From Amoebophrya sp. A120 (lineage: Eukaryota > Sar > Dinophyceae > Syndiniales > Amoebophryaceae), in assembly GCA_905178155.1 (NCBI GenBank), contig CAJINV010000022.1, positions 69,207 through 133,206 on the forward strand: DNA of 64,000 nt. The letters run 5' to 3'. Of this stretch, positions 12,801 to 23,126 are shown one piece after another. How positions within the stretch are numbered: the stretch's first letter is position 1; each line of letters begins with the position of its first letter. Both the position numbers and the translations under genes were made by a program. The notes beneath the pieces are model-generated. The model worked only from the letters and a program-made list of their open reading frames with translations, was not told the origin of the DNA and did no database searches.

Positions 12801-15800
12801 CACAATTACTGGCTCAGCATGACAAGTTTCTGAGCTCCTTCTAGGTGTTGCCTATTCTGCATGACAAACTGCGTCTCTACTGCATAACAGAAAAGTGGGG
12901 CTCTTGGGCAATGTGCGTGACAGATTTAAGAGTCATGCCAGACAAGCATGACGAACGTGCATTCTTCCAGACCCAGACATATTTGCACTTGATAGACGCT
13001 GGAAAAGTGTCGCAGCTTGTACAGTGGGTGCGGGTCGACTCCGGTGACGCTGACGGTTCGAAATGCGGCTGGGTATCAAATGCAAATATGTCATCTGGCT
13101 CTGGAATGTTGCAGGACTTGTCATGCAGGTTTTCCATGACCCATCAGGTCTGGAATGCGAGACCCAGCATGACAGATTCTCTGAGGTCTCTATCATGCCT
13201 TTCCTGCACGAGAAACTCCCTCTCAACTTGGTCAAAAGCGGACAGCTTTTGGCACTCACGCAGCACAGATTTTTGCATCATTCAGATTTAGCATGACAAG
13301 TTTTAATCTTCCAGACCCAGACATTTGCAATGCATACTGGGACTGCGGAGCGGATTCCTTACCGGAAGTGGTGTCCGTGTTACGACCAGAACGGATCGAA
13401 CGTTGGGAATGCAGAGTTGAAAGTCTTTGCTGGAGCTGACGTGACGCAGATGAAAAGTGTTGCAGCAGTGCCCGGCGCTCCGATTTATGCGACACTGCCG
13501 CCGGCACCTGCAACGACTGCTGTTCCCCCAGCAACGACTGCTGTTCCCCCAGCGGCGCCTCCGGTCGCCACAGCAGCGCCACCAGTCGCCACAGCGGCAC
13601 CACCAGTCGCCACAGCAGCGCCTCCGATCGTGGTAACGACAGCCGCTCCACCCTCCCCACCGATTCTGCCGCCGCCGTCCATTAAGGGCTTCGTCACTGT
13701 CGCCGGGAATAACAAGTGGGGCGGGGTGCATCCGAGTATGTGCATGCGGGCGGCGTTCGGAGGGGACGTCACGACTAACTCCCACGAGCTGATTGCCGAC
13801 AAAGCGAATGTGCGGTGTTGCTCGGTCGATGAGAAAGGCAAGATCAAGATGGACAAGTATGGTGGGACTAGACACGGAAGGGACGTCTGCGAAGATTTGA
13901 AAGACATGCCGTTTGAAAAAGCCCGGCACCACTGCGTTTCGCACGGCTTCCGGCTCTGCACACAGGAGGAACTGGAGGAAAACCGAGCCGCCGGCACCGG
14001 CTGTTTGTTCGACCGGACCCGCGTCTGGTCCTTATGCATTGCAGATATGTCTGGGCCTGGAAGAGTGCAAACTTGTGATGCGCATTTCACAACACATAAA
14101 AATCTCTCATGCATAGGCAGCAAAACCAAAAGAAGTTACCCACTTTCTGTCACGAAAGTCGGGCATTTGTCATGCGGATTCGGCATTGCGGAGGCTTGTC
14201 GAAACCTGTGATGCGAGAGCTTCCATGCCAGCCCTCCTGTGTCATGCAAAAGCAGCATGACTCTTACAGACCCAGACGACATATTTGCAATTCATAGTCC
14301 TCGACTCAGTGCGATTTGTCCAAGGACTGCGGTTGCGACGTGACCAGCGACACCCAGCCGGTTTGCGGCAAAAATGGACAGACGTTCAAAAACCGGTGTC
14401 TCGCGATGTGCAAGCAGTATCCAGTGCAAAAGTATCGTACTAGTATAAATCGCATTACAAATCAGCTCAGCATTACAAATCAAACCTGTAATGCTGTTTT
14501 ACCTCAGGAGAGAGATTTGTCATGCATAACAGCAATTACTACGAGTGCGATACTTTTGCAATTCATAAGCAAGTCGAGGTGGCGAGCCTCGGGCCCTGTG
14601 CGTTCGCCGGGGAGCGGGTTGTCACCGTGGTCGGGATATCAAATGCAAAAATGTCTGCGTCTGTGAGGATGCGAACTTGTAATGCTGCACCTGGATTCTA
14701 CAAAAATCTGTGTTGCGTGAACAGCAAAAGAGGTCCAATTTTTGCCACTGCGAGAGGGCATTTCTCATGCGGTATACGCATCAGGAAGCCCTCACAAAAT
14801 CTGTGATGCTAGGGCATGCACCACAGACATCTGGACCCATGCTAAATGTGCATGACAAACCTTGCCTCCTTCCAGACCCAGACATATTTGCATCTGATAG
14901 GGGAATAAAAAGTTCAACGAACTAATCCCCTCGTATTGCACCGTCGCGCAGGAGAAGGCTAATGTCCGTTGCTGCAGCAAGGACGGGAGCGGAAAGATCA
15001 AGATGGGGGAGTACGGCGGGGTGAGCCAGGGACGGGATGTCTGCGATGATTTGAAAGACATGACATTCCCCGAGGCGGAGCAACACTGCGAGGCACACGG
15101 GTTCCGGCTCTGTAAGCAAGATGAGCTTGAGTCGAACCGTGCGGCGGGCACGGGGTGCATGTTTGATGTCACCCGAGTTTGGTCCAAGACCAAGTGCGGC
15201 GGACCGGAAGAGTGCTACTGTTCGTTGGATGAAACAGAGTACGGCCCGGTCTGCGGGTCGGACAACAACACGGACAAAAACGAGTGTTTGGCAAAGTGTA
15301 AAAATGCCAAAGTGCAGCATCTCGGGTCTTGCTCCGCTAGTCTGCCGAAATTAGTCACCTTGGCCGGCAACAAGCGGTGGAGCAACAGAAACCCGAAAAT
15401 GTGCGCCGCCGCGGACGCGAAAGCGAACATTCGGTGCTGCGGGGAAAAGAAAATCACCATGGACAAGTATGGCGGGACTAAGAAGGGCAGGGATGTCTGC
15501 GATGATTATGAACTGCAAAAGTATCGTACCTACTAGTATAAATCGCATGACAAATAATTTCCTCAGCATGAGAAATTAAGTTTGTGATGCGGGTTTACGT
15601 AAAGAAAACAATTTGTAATGCATGTCTGCGATTACTACTAGTACGATACTTTTGCAATGCATAACGATCTGAAGCAAGCGACGTTTTTCGAAGCCGAGAA
15701 GCATTGTACTGATCACGGGTTCCGACTCTGCTCCGAGGAAGAATTGGAAACGAACCGTGCGGCAGGAACCGGGTGCCTTTTTGACCGGACGAGGGTATGG

Positions 15801-18800
15801 TCGAGCAGTACCTGTGACAGTACCGAAGATCCGCCGGTGGCTACTACTTCTCTTCCGCCGCCCCCAGTAACGACCAAAGAACCCCCGGCGCTGTGTCACT
15901 GCACAAAAGAGTACAACCCTGTGTGTGGACTTGACGGCACCACCTACGGCAACCCGTGCATGGCAACGTGTGCCAACGCAGAGATCGCTTACGAAGGGGA
16001 ATGTAAGGACGACGACGAGGAGCCGATCTTCACGGGCCCGCCGCCTTGTTACTGCACGGAGGAATATGCACCCGTTTGCGGCCACGATGGGAAGACGTAC
16101 GGTAACTCCTGCAAGGCGGACGGCTGCGGATATGGTCCGGGGGTGGATTTTGTTGGGGAATGCGAAGATGAAAATAACCAAAATAACAACCTCCCCCCAC
16201 CCTCCTGGTCGAAGATGCTGCTCGGCGCGAGAGCGCACCTCTCTTCCACGCTCGCGCACTACGAGGCGCAGGCGTGCTTCGACGGGAGACGGACGACACT
16301 GGATCCGCGAGAGCCGAATTCGGTTTGGGACAAAGCGGCTATGCCGGAAAACGCCCCGAACATCCGGAATTGGGTCCACGACGTTTTCCCGAACGTCGCG
16401 CACTACGAATCGGGGCTGCCGTGTCGGTATGCACTGCAAAAACATCGTACTCGTACTAAAATGGCGTTTATGCATTACAAATTTTTTTCTTAAGGCAAAT
16501 CCGCATTACAAAATTAATTTGTAATGCTACGTCAATTTGTCATGCAATTTGTGCTAGTACAAGTACGACTACGACACTTTTGCAGTTCATACTCCTTCCG
16601 GTTGGGGCCGAAACACCTACATCTTCGCGGAGTACCCCCAAAGAATCGAGGTGACAAACTTCGAAGTGTATCCCTTTATCGAACGGCCGTACCGGTTAGT
16701 CGCGCCGGGGCAGCACCCGATGTGCGACCCGCGACCGAAGATGTTGGAGGTTTCTTCCGGGAGTAGTACAGAAGTAGTTCCGGGATTGGGAACAACTTCT
16801 ACTCCCCCCCTCCGTTTCGGCACCGAGAACCTGCCGAGAGAGTGTCAGTGCGAGATTGGGAAGGACCCGTGCGGAGCGTTAGTTGGCGTCTCCGACCGCG
16901 TTCCTTGCAACCACCAGAATCCTATCGCAGGAAACAAGTGCTACAGTTACACATTTTGTTGCAGGCCGAGCAAGACAGACCAGCTCTGTCATGCCGCATA
17001 TGCATAGGAGTCTTGTTTCATAGGTGTTTTCCTGTAGGATTCCTGCATTGCAAGTTTTCTATCTCATGCAGAGAAATTTGTGTTGCTGAATTGACAACAA
17101 ATGTGTAACTGAAACACTTTTTTCTTGCGATAAATCCTGACGGCTGCAGAGTATCCAACAAGGATGTGACAATTTGCGGGAAAATCGATGTTGTGGATGT
17201 GCAGAAATCGCTGTGGGAGTGGGAAACATTACCAGATGGGACGAAAACTTTAAAAAGACGACGGTGGCCGAAGGGGATTCCGGTCAAGTGTGACAAAAAT
17301 GTCAAGGGGAGATTTGCGTTTCTTTTACTCCCCTCTGGGGAGGTGGAGCGGATGCAGTCTTACCCCGGGCCGACGGGGTTGCGGATTCTGTCCATGACAG
17401 AATTGTCGGTTTATGGGCGGTTTTTGAACACGACAAGCACGACGACTTTGGCACCTGTTACGACGACGACTTTAGCGCCGACGACAACGACGCCGGAACC
17501 GACGACCACAACACTCGTGCCTACCACTACAACACTGGCGCCTACCACCACGACAACACCCCCGCCAACCACAACCCTGACAAGTACAACCACGCTGACC
17601 AGCACGACGCAAACTTTCACCACGACAAGCACGGTGACGGAAACTAGTACGTCCACGGTGACGACGACTTCTACGGTGACGGAAACGACGACTTCTACGG
17701 TCACGCAAACTACAACCAGTACTGTGACGGAAACAACAACGAGTACCGTGACGCAGACAACAACTTTGCCTGTCACGTACACCACAACGGTGACTTCAAC
17801 GAGCACACAGACCACAACCAGCACCCAGACGACCACCGTGACACAAACGACAACTTCAACCGTGACGCAGACTACGACGGTGACCACAACTACTCCGGAG
17901 CCAACTACGACGACAGTAAAGCCGACGACTACGACTCTTCAGCCGACTACCACAACAGCTGAGCCACCGACGAGCACGATAGTTCCTGAGGAAACGACGG
18001 CGAAGCCAGTTGTGACTAGTAGTACAAGTACTGCTGCGCCGACTTCTACTACGACTTTGGCGCCGACTTCTACTACGACTTTGGCGCCGACGACGACGAC
18101 GCTGGCGCCGACGACGACGACGTTGACCAGCACCACAACTATCACGACGACGATCACCTTCACCACTACCAGTACGATGACGCAGACCACCACTTCCACG
18201 GTAACGGAGACTACGACCGCTACGGTGACGCAGACCACCACTTCTACGGCCACGCAAACGACGACAATTACGCAGACAACCACTACGAGAGTGCACAACT
18301 TTCCCTCCCTCTCATTTGCGTTGCATGAACAGCAACACAAGTGCTGGCAAAGATGCAGCTTTTGCATGACAAGTTCCTAGAGGACTGTAGTGCTGTTTTG
18401 GATTCATCCCGAATCTGTCATGCAAGCAGTGCTAACAGGCAAAGGGTGGATTTGGACTTTTGCATGACAAATGAGCGGGAGGGGGAGTTGTGCACATTCA
18501 TAACCACGTCTACCGTGACTCAAACGACAACGTCGACAATGACGCAAACTACAACTAGCACGGCTACGCAAACCACAACCAGCACGGCTACCCAGACCAC
18601 AACCAGCACAGTGACTCAGACCACAACCAGCACAGCAACTCAGACCACAACCAGTACAATGACGCAAACGACGACTAGCACAGTGACTCAGACCACGACT
18701 AGTACGGTTACCCAAACCACGACCCAGACCACAACGCAGACCACAACGCAGACCACAACTCAAACCACAACGCAAACCACGACCCAAACCACCACCACCA

Positions 18801-21800
18801 CGGTTTTGGTCCTGCCTTTCGCGCCCCCGGATACAGAGGAGGTCTTTGACGAGGAGGTGCAGCAGGTTTCTGGTTCTGCGACAGTGGGTATGGCGTTACC
18901 GGCCGGGACGAGTGGGGAGGATCTCTTAAACAACCAAGAAGTGGTCACCTCCTTTCAGCAGACCTTCGCGGATCAGTACTCTGTTCCCGCTGATAACGTT
19001 GTGGTCACCGGATTTCAGGTCAACGGAGTTCTTGTCAGACGCGGTCGTGCCCGGGTTCTCATGCAGGACCAGCGGAAGCTGCAAGAAGCTCCTCAACAAA
19101 GCACCTCCACATCCGCCGAAGTAACCTGTAATTACGACATTCAGGTGCAGGACGCGCAAGACATCGAGCGGATCCAGGAGAAGGCGCAGTTAATTCAGCC
19201 GGAGCAGTTGAAACAAACTCTCACTACCTCGATCGCGGCGCACGTGAAATCGTTGGAGCTGGTGATTTATGAACTGCAAAAATGTCTGGGTCTCGAAGGA
19301 TGTGAACTTGTGATGCGCATTTCACAACACAGACAAATCTCTCACGCCTAGGTAGCAAAAGATGTCCATTTCCTGTCACCAAAGTGGGGGATTTGTCATG
19401 CGGATTAGCAATGCGGAAGCTTCTCGGAATCTGTGATACTGGGGCTTCCATGATAGACATCCTGCGTCATGCAAAAACAGCATGACTCGTCTTCCAGACC
19501 GAGACGTTTTTGCATTTGATATGATTAATGAGGTCAAGAAGCTGGTCAGCTTGTTGAACTGCAACACGGTGATTGCGAACGGGCAGTGTGTGGAGCAGAT
19601 GCAGCAAAACTTTTGTGTCCACCAGTGTCAAGTCCACGAGGCTTTGAAGAACGCGATGGTGGGTATGCAAAGCAAAAGTATCTATCGTGCAACTGGTAAT
19701 TTGCATTATACAATTTTTTTCAGAAGGAAAAACAAAAAGTGAGTTTGTAATGCTGAATTAGATTGTAGGAGCGAGACCATGTTGTCTGTCATGCTGTGCC
19801 ACAATTCCTACGAGTGCGATACTTTTGCAGTGGATAGTGGGCTTACAAGGGCTGGCCGACGTTTTGGACGATCAGGAGGACAATTCAGACGATGAACCTG
19901 AAGAGGACATCAGCGATGAAGAGGAGGGTGCAGACGGGGATGAAAGCATCCCGACCGCCACCACGGCCTTGAAGATCAAGGAGCGAGCGGATGGAGAGAA
20001 GGTGTCTACTTCCTCTGCCGGGGGTTCTGGTGACGACGGCACGCAGTTTATCTTTTACATCGCTCTGGGCGCGGGGATTCCGTTTACTTGCATTTTTTTG
20101 TACTTGCTGCAGAAAAAGTGCGAGAAGAACAAGAAGAAATCTCTCGCTTCGAAGATGGACATGTACGAGAAGCAAAGCAACACCAGTTCCACCGCAACGG
20201 GGACCAATAATCGCAATGGAACAAATGTAGACGATTTGATCGAGGTCCAGTCCATCTCTACCGGTGTTGACAGCAACTTTGTCGTCGGCCAGCCGCTGGC
20301 AGGCGAGACCACCCAGAACGCGACGACCGCGATGCAAGAAAAGTCGAATTCCGCGACATTGTATGCATTGCAAATACGGCTGGGTCTGGAAGAATGCAAG
20401 TTTGTCATGCTTGTGTCACATGACTCGTAAATCTGTAATGCATGAGCAGGAAAATAAAAGGCTCTCTCATCTGTTATGCAAATATGCAGTTTGTCATGCG
20501 GAAAGCGAAACACACAGGAGCCCAAAAACTTGTCATGCGTGGCTGCATATTGCAATGCGCCCACCATTCAAAAAGTAGCATCACGAGTTTCCAGACCCAG
20601 AAATATTTGCATTTGATACATTGGTGATCCCGACCGGCTACGTGAAGGAGGGGCAGGAGAAGTATGACAAAACGCAAGTGATGAAGTTTGAGACGAAGCA
20701 AAACAAAATGAAGATGAAGACGAAAAAATCTTCGAGTAACAATGATAATCGTATGAATTTCGAGGAGGAGTTTAACTTTGACGACTTTGTCATCCCGGAT
20801 GAGGAGGAGGAACTTGGTCGTGGGAACCAGCATCACAAAAATGGTACTACTGCTGCTCAGCAGCATAACAGTAACAGTAACCTCTCCACGAGCGAACAAA
20901 TTAACCCAGGTCAGGCCATCAATGTGGAACTCACCCCGTAACAAATGTGAAAATGTCTGGGTCTGGAAGAATGCAACTTGTGATGCTAAATCAGAAGCAT
21001 GCAAAAATCTGTGTTGCATGATTACCGAAAGTCGTCCAGTTGTGACCAAGTCGGGAGGGCGTTTCTCATGCAGGATAGACATGAGAGAGATCGCTCAGAT
21101 TCTGTCATGCTAGGTCCTGCATTACAGACTTCATGGGTCATGGAAAAGCTGCATGACAAATCGCGCACTCTTCCAGACCCAGACACTTTTGCATTTGAGA
21201 CCCCGCCCAAAGTGCCGAAAGGTGCTCGCTTGGCCCGGAAGGTGGAGGAAGAGGACGATGGTGGAGCTGCCAAGTATCAAATGAAAAAATGTCTGGGTCT
21301 GGAAGGTGGCAACTTGTCATGGTAAATCTGAATCATGTAAAAATCTGTGTTGCATGATTACCAAAAGCTGTCCACTTTTGCGAAGTTGATTGGAGTTTCT
21401 CATGCAGGAATTGCATGGCAGAGACCTCCTCGCGGAGTCTGTCATGCTAAGTGCCGCATTCCAGACCTCATGGGTCATCGAAAATCTGCATGACAAGTTA
21501 TACACTTTTCCAGACCCAGACACTTTTGCACTTGATACGAAGGTGCACATGCCGATCCCCGGGATGCGGAAATCGTCTGGGAGGCTGTCGAAGCCCAATG
21601 TAGCTCCTTCCGATGAACAGCAGGCTCCTACTTCGCAGACTTCTCAAAGTCCGAAGAAGAAGTCCCAAAAGATTGCGGACCCCCTCGGGCCCTACATGGG
21701 CACTGAGGAAATTCTGGCCCCGCAAGACGGGGTCGGGGAGGGAAGCGGAAATCATTTTCATGCAGGAGACCACGCGCCGATGTCGCCGGGGGCGTTGCGG

Positions 21801-23126
21801 CGGATGAAACAAGCCGCTGCTGCTGGTACAACTGGACATCATGGGGTTCAGCCTCAATACGCTGATGTGGAAAATAAATCCAACACCAGCTACACGGTGA
21901 ATTACACCGCCAGAGAATCGATGCTGGCGCCGGAGAGCGAGGCCCCCTCTACCGGTCGAACTTCCCACGGGTCGTTGACTTCGAGAAGCTCGTTGTCCTC
22001 GATCACCAGCCGCACGAACAACCTAGACGAACAGGTGGAGACGCCGCGGCAGCGGATGGCGAGCAACCGGATTCCGCAACCCGGAGGTCGTGGGTTCAGA
22101 CCGGCCGAGCGGGAAAACAGCTTTGGGGAGAACAATCAGCCGACTATGGTGAACGTTGGCGGCGAATTATGGAACGAAAGAACTGTGTTGGTGTAGGTCT
22201 TTATTGGAGCGATAGCATGACAAATTTGCAGCTCCGCATGACAGAGAACAAAGTTTGTCATGCGCAGCTACTAGTACGGGAAAAAGACATCAACAGAGGA
22301 CTTCTTCATGGGTGTCTGGCATGACAAGTGTATACTGTTTTGCATTTTTTGCATCACAGACTGTGACTGACACACACACAGTTTTTTTCTTGCATACGAA
22401 TCGGATAATCCCGCTTCGTGGCAGTGGTCCACGCCGCCGCACAGTGGGGAGATGGAATTTGTATGCATTGCAAATGTATCGTACTAAGTGCAAATAGCAT
22501 CACAAATTTGATACCCAGAAGAAAAAATGGAATTTGTGATGCTGAATCATCTCGGAAACCAGATCTCTCATGCTGTGCTGCAATTACTAGTACGAGTGCG
22601 ATACAACTTTTGCAATGCAGCATAGTTTGCTGGGACGAGAAACAATCCGCCCTCCTCCGCTCGGTCCATTCGCTCGGTTTCCTCCTCCGCGTCGCGTTTC
22701 ATATGAAATGCAAAACAAAGTATCGCATTAGTGGTAATCGCATTACAAATTTGCTCTGCGTGACAAATGGAATTTGTAATGCTGCTTTTTGTTGAGAAAG
22801 AGACTTGTCATGCATGATTGCGATTACTACGAGTGCGATACGTTTGCGCAGGATATTTCAGCACGGACAGCGATGACACCTCGTATCCTGTGCAAAAGCA
22901 TCGCACTCGTACGTAGTAATTGCAATCATCCATCACAAATCTCCATCCCAAGGCAAAACAGCATGACAAATTCCTTTTGTCATGCCGAGCTAATTTGTAT
23001 TGCAATTACTACTAGAACTAGTACGATACTTTTGCAGTGCATACTTCGACGCCGTTTACGATGAATGCGGCTGGCGGGAACAAGGGAAAGAAGTTTGAAA
23101 CGATCGCGGAGGAGCAGGAAGTGTAA
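6821..23126 (+). CDS. Giant multidomain surface protein (SGNH, YHYH, Kazal, mucin-like)
   Basis: Thirty exons sum to 9,678 nt (3,225 residues) in one frame; 28 of 29 introns are introners, and 10961-11113 is GT-AG. Seen in order: N-terminal hydrophobic anchor (~15-38); charged Lys/Glu region; Cys-rich module (~298-355); SGNH hydrolase with GDS (S466) and DNSHP (D619, H622); KGTGKG-repeat linkers (~375-450, 655-833); YHYH domain (~835-1080, with CNGHFG and YHYH); three copies of a Cys domain (VRCC, DVC.DLK, GFRLC, NRAAGTGC, RVWS) alternating with four Kazal domains (~1220-1770); a possible F5/8-type lectin region (~1775-2055); Thr-rich mucin-like stretch (~2057-2438); SEA-like region (guess); transmembrane helix (~2708-2728); ~500-residue polar tail. 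Inferred role: adhesion or host contact. The hydrolase substrate is unknown. Confidence 0.85.
7065..7370. mobile_element. Family-4 introner
   Basis: Ends TATGAAAGCCTCAG and CTGAGGCTTCCATA. Exact flanking repeat GCCGC. About 306 bp. Confidence 0.9.
8202..8411. mobile_element. Intron with 5-bp flanks but no clear inverted repeats
   Basis: TAT start, ATA end and exact flanking repeat GCTTT, but no matching inverted ends. Excision joins two open frames. Probably a decayed introner. Confidence 0.65.
8495..8639 (+). mobile_element. Family-1 introner
   Basis: Exact flanking repeat GGCAA. Clean excision restores the KGTGKG repeat seen elsewhere in the protein. Confidence 0.93.
8974..9123 (+). mobile_element. 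Family-1 introner
   Basis: Exact flanking repeat CGGCG. Lies inside the SGNH domain. Confidence 0.9.
9429..9958. mobile_element. Family-3 introner, enlarged to 530 bp
   Basis: Ends TATGAGAGTGCGCAACTCCC and GAGTTGTGCACTCTCATA. Exact flanking repeat TCAAA. About 300 bp longer than its relatives because of internal extra sequence near 9515-9815. Confidence 0.9.
10033..10302. mobile_element. Family-2 introner
   Basis: Exact flanking repeat GTACC. Lies between the SGNH core and its DNSHP block. Confidence 0.92.
10480..10960 (+). repeat. KGTGKG tandem repeats in coding sequence
   Basis: The KGTGKG motif recurs at intervals of roughly 25-30 residues, separated by Pro/Thr/Gly spacers with DTQMPPSTGG. 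Earlier copies lie at about 8485-8760. Confidence 0.9.
11374..11525 (+). mobile_element. Family-1 introner
   Basis: Exact flanking repeat ACGCA. Forward, of the subfamily with AGCATTACAAATG inside. Confidence 0.92.
11633..11867. mobile_element. Family-5 introner
   Basis: Ends TATGGCGTTCTCAAACGTTAC and the near-complement ending GAGCGCCATA. Exact flanking repeat GACGA. Confidence 0.9.
12095..12338. mobile_element. Family-2 introner
   Basis: Exact flanking repeat AACGG. Removal with one repeat copy gives CNGHFG, as expected for a YHYH domain. Confidence 0.93.
12425..12654. mobile_element. Family-3 introner
   Basis: Good inverted ends. Flanks ATTGA and ACTGG match at only three of five bases. 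Confidence 0.85.
12737..12994. mobile_element. Family-2 introner
   Basis: Exact flanking repeat GACGC. Confidence 0.92.
13074..13336. mobile_element. Family-2 introner
   Basis: Exact flanking repeat CTGGG. Its interior runs in the opposite orientation to the copy at 20939-21200. Confidence 0.92.
14033..14296. mobile_element. Family-2 introner
   Basis: Exact flanking repeat GTCCT. Lies between a Cys-domain copy and the first Kazal domain. Confidence 0.92.
14418..14567 (+). mobile_element. Family-1 introner
   Basis: Flanks AGCAG and AGCAA (one mismatch). Lies inside the first Kazal domain. Confidence 0.9.
14637..14899. mobile_element. Family-2 introner
   Basis: Flanks CGGGA and GGGGA (one mismatch). 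Confidence 0.9.
15507..15663 (+). mobile_element. Family-1 introner
   Basis: Flanks ATGAT and ACGAT (one mismatch). Splits the third Cys-domain copy. Clean excision gives DVCDDLK, as in the sister copy. Confidence 0.93.
16428..16591 (-). mobile_element. Family-1 introner without a flanking repeat
   Basis: Clear family-1 body in reverse orientation, but flanks GTCGG and CTCCT do not match. Removing element plus 5 bp still keeps frame. Confidence 0.85.
16923..17132. mobile_element. Family-6 introner
   Basis: Ends TATCGCAGGAAACAAGTG and CACTTTTTTCTTGCGATA. Exact flanking repeat AATCC. Confidence 0.9.
17434..18800 (+). repeat. Thr-rich tandem codon repeat (mucin-like)
   Basis: Part of the giant surface protein. 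ACN-rich runs encode TTT, TVTQTTTS and APTTTT repeats over about 380 residues, interrupted by the introner at 18284-18502. It is a likely O-glycosylated stalk. Confidence 0.9.
18284..18502. mobile_element. Family-3 introner
   Basis: Starts TACGAGAGTG instead of TATGAGAGTG. Exact flanking repeat ACCAC. Sits inside the Thr-rich repeat. Confidence 0.88.
19268..19521. mobile_element. Family-2 introner
   Basis: Exact flanking repeat TGATT. Confidence 0.92.
19664..19836 (+). mobile_element. Family-1 introner
   Basis: Exact flanking repeat GTGGG. Confidence 0.9.
20362..20618. mobile_element. Family-2 introner
   Basis: Exact flanking repeat CATTG. Confidence 0.92.
20939..21200. mobile_element. Family-2 introner with altered ends
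   Basis: Starts TAA and ends AGA instead of TAT and ATA. Exact flanking repeat CCCCG. Confidence 0.9.
21275..21537. mobile_element. Family-2 introner
   Basis: Flanks CCAAG and CGAAG (one mismatch). Confidence 0.9.
22168..22396. mobile_element. Family-6 introner
   Basis: Left end TATGGAACGAAAGAACTGTG, right end CAGTTTTTTTCTTGCATA. Exact flanking repeat CGAAT. An apparent stop near 22195 lies inside it and is not the gene end. Confidence 0.87.
22462..22624 (+). mobile_element. Family-1 introner
   Basis: Flanks ATTTG and GTTTG (one mismatch). Confidence 0.88.
22702..22855 (+). mobile_element. Family-1 introner
   Basis: Exact flanking repeat TTTCA. Confidence 0.9.
22884..23043 (-). mobile_element. 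Family-1 introner
   Basis: Flanks CCTCG and CTTCG (one mismatch). Separated from the previous introner by a short exon that keeps 23 nt of coding sequence. Confidence 0.88.

Noticed and set aside
17411-18367. Long - strand frames (Val- and Arg-rich) across 17400-18800
   Set aside because: They are antisense shadows of the ACN-rich threonine repeat.
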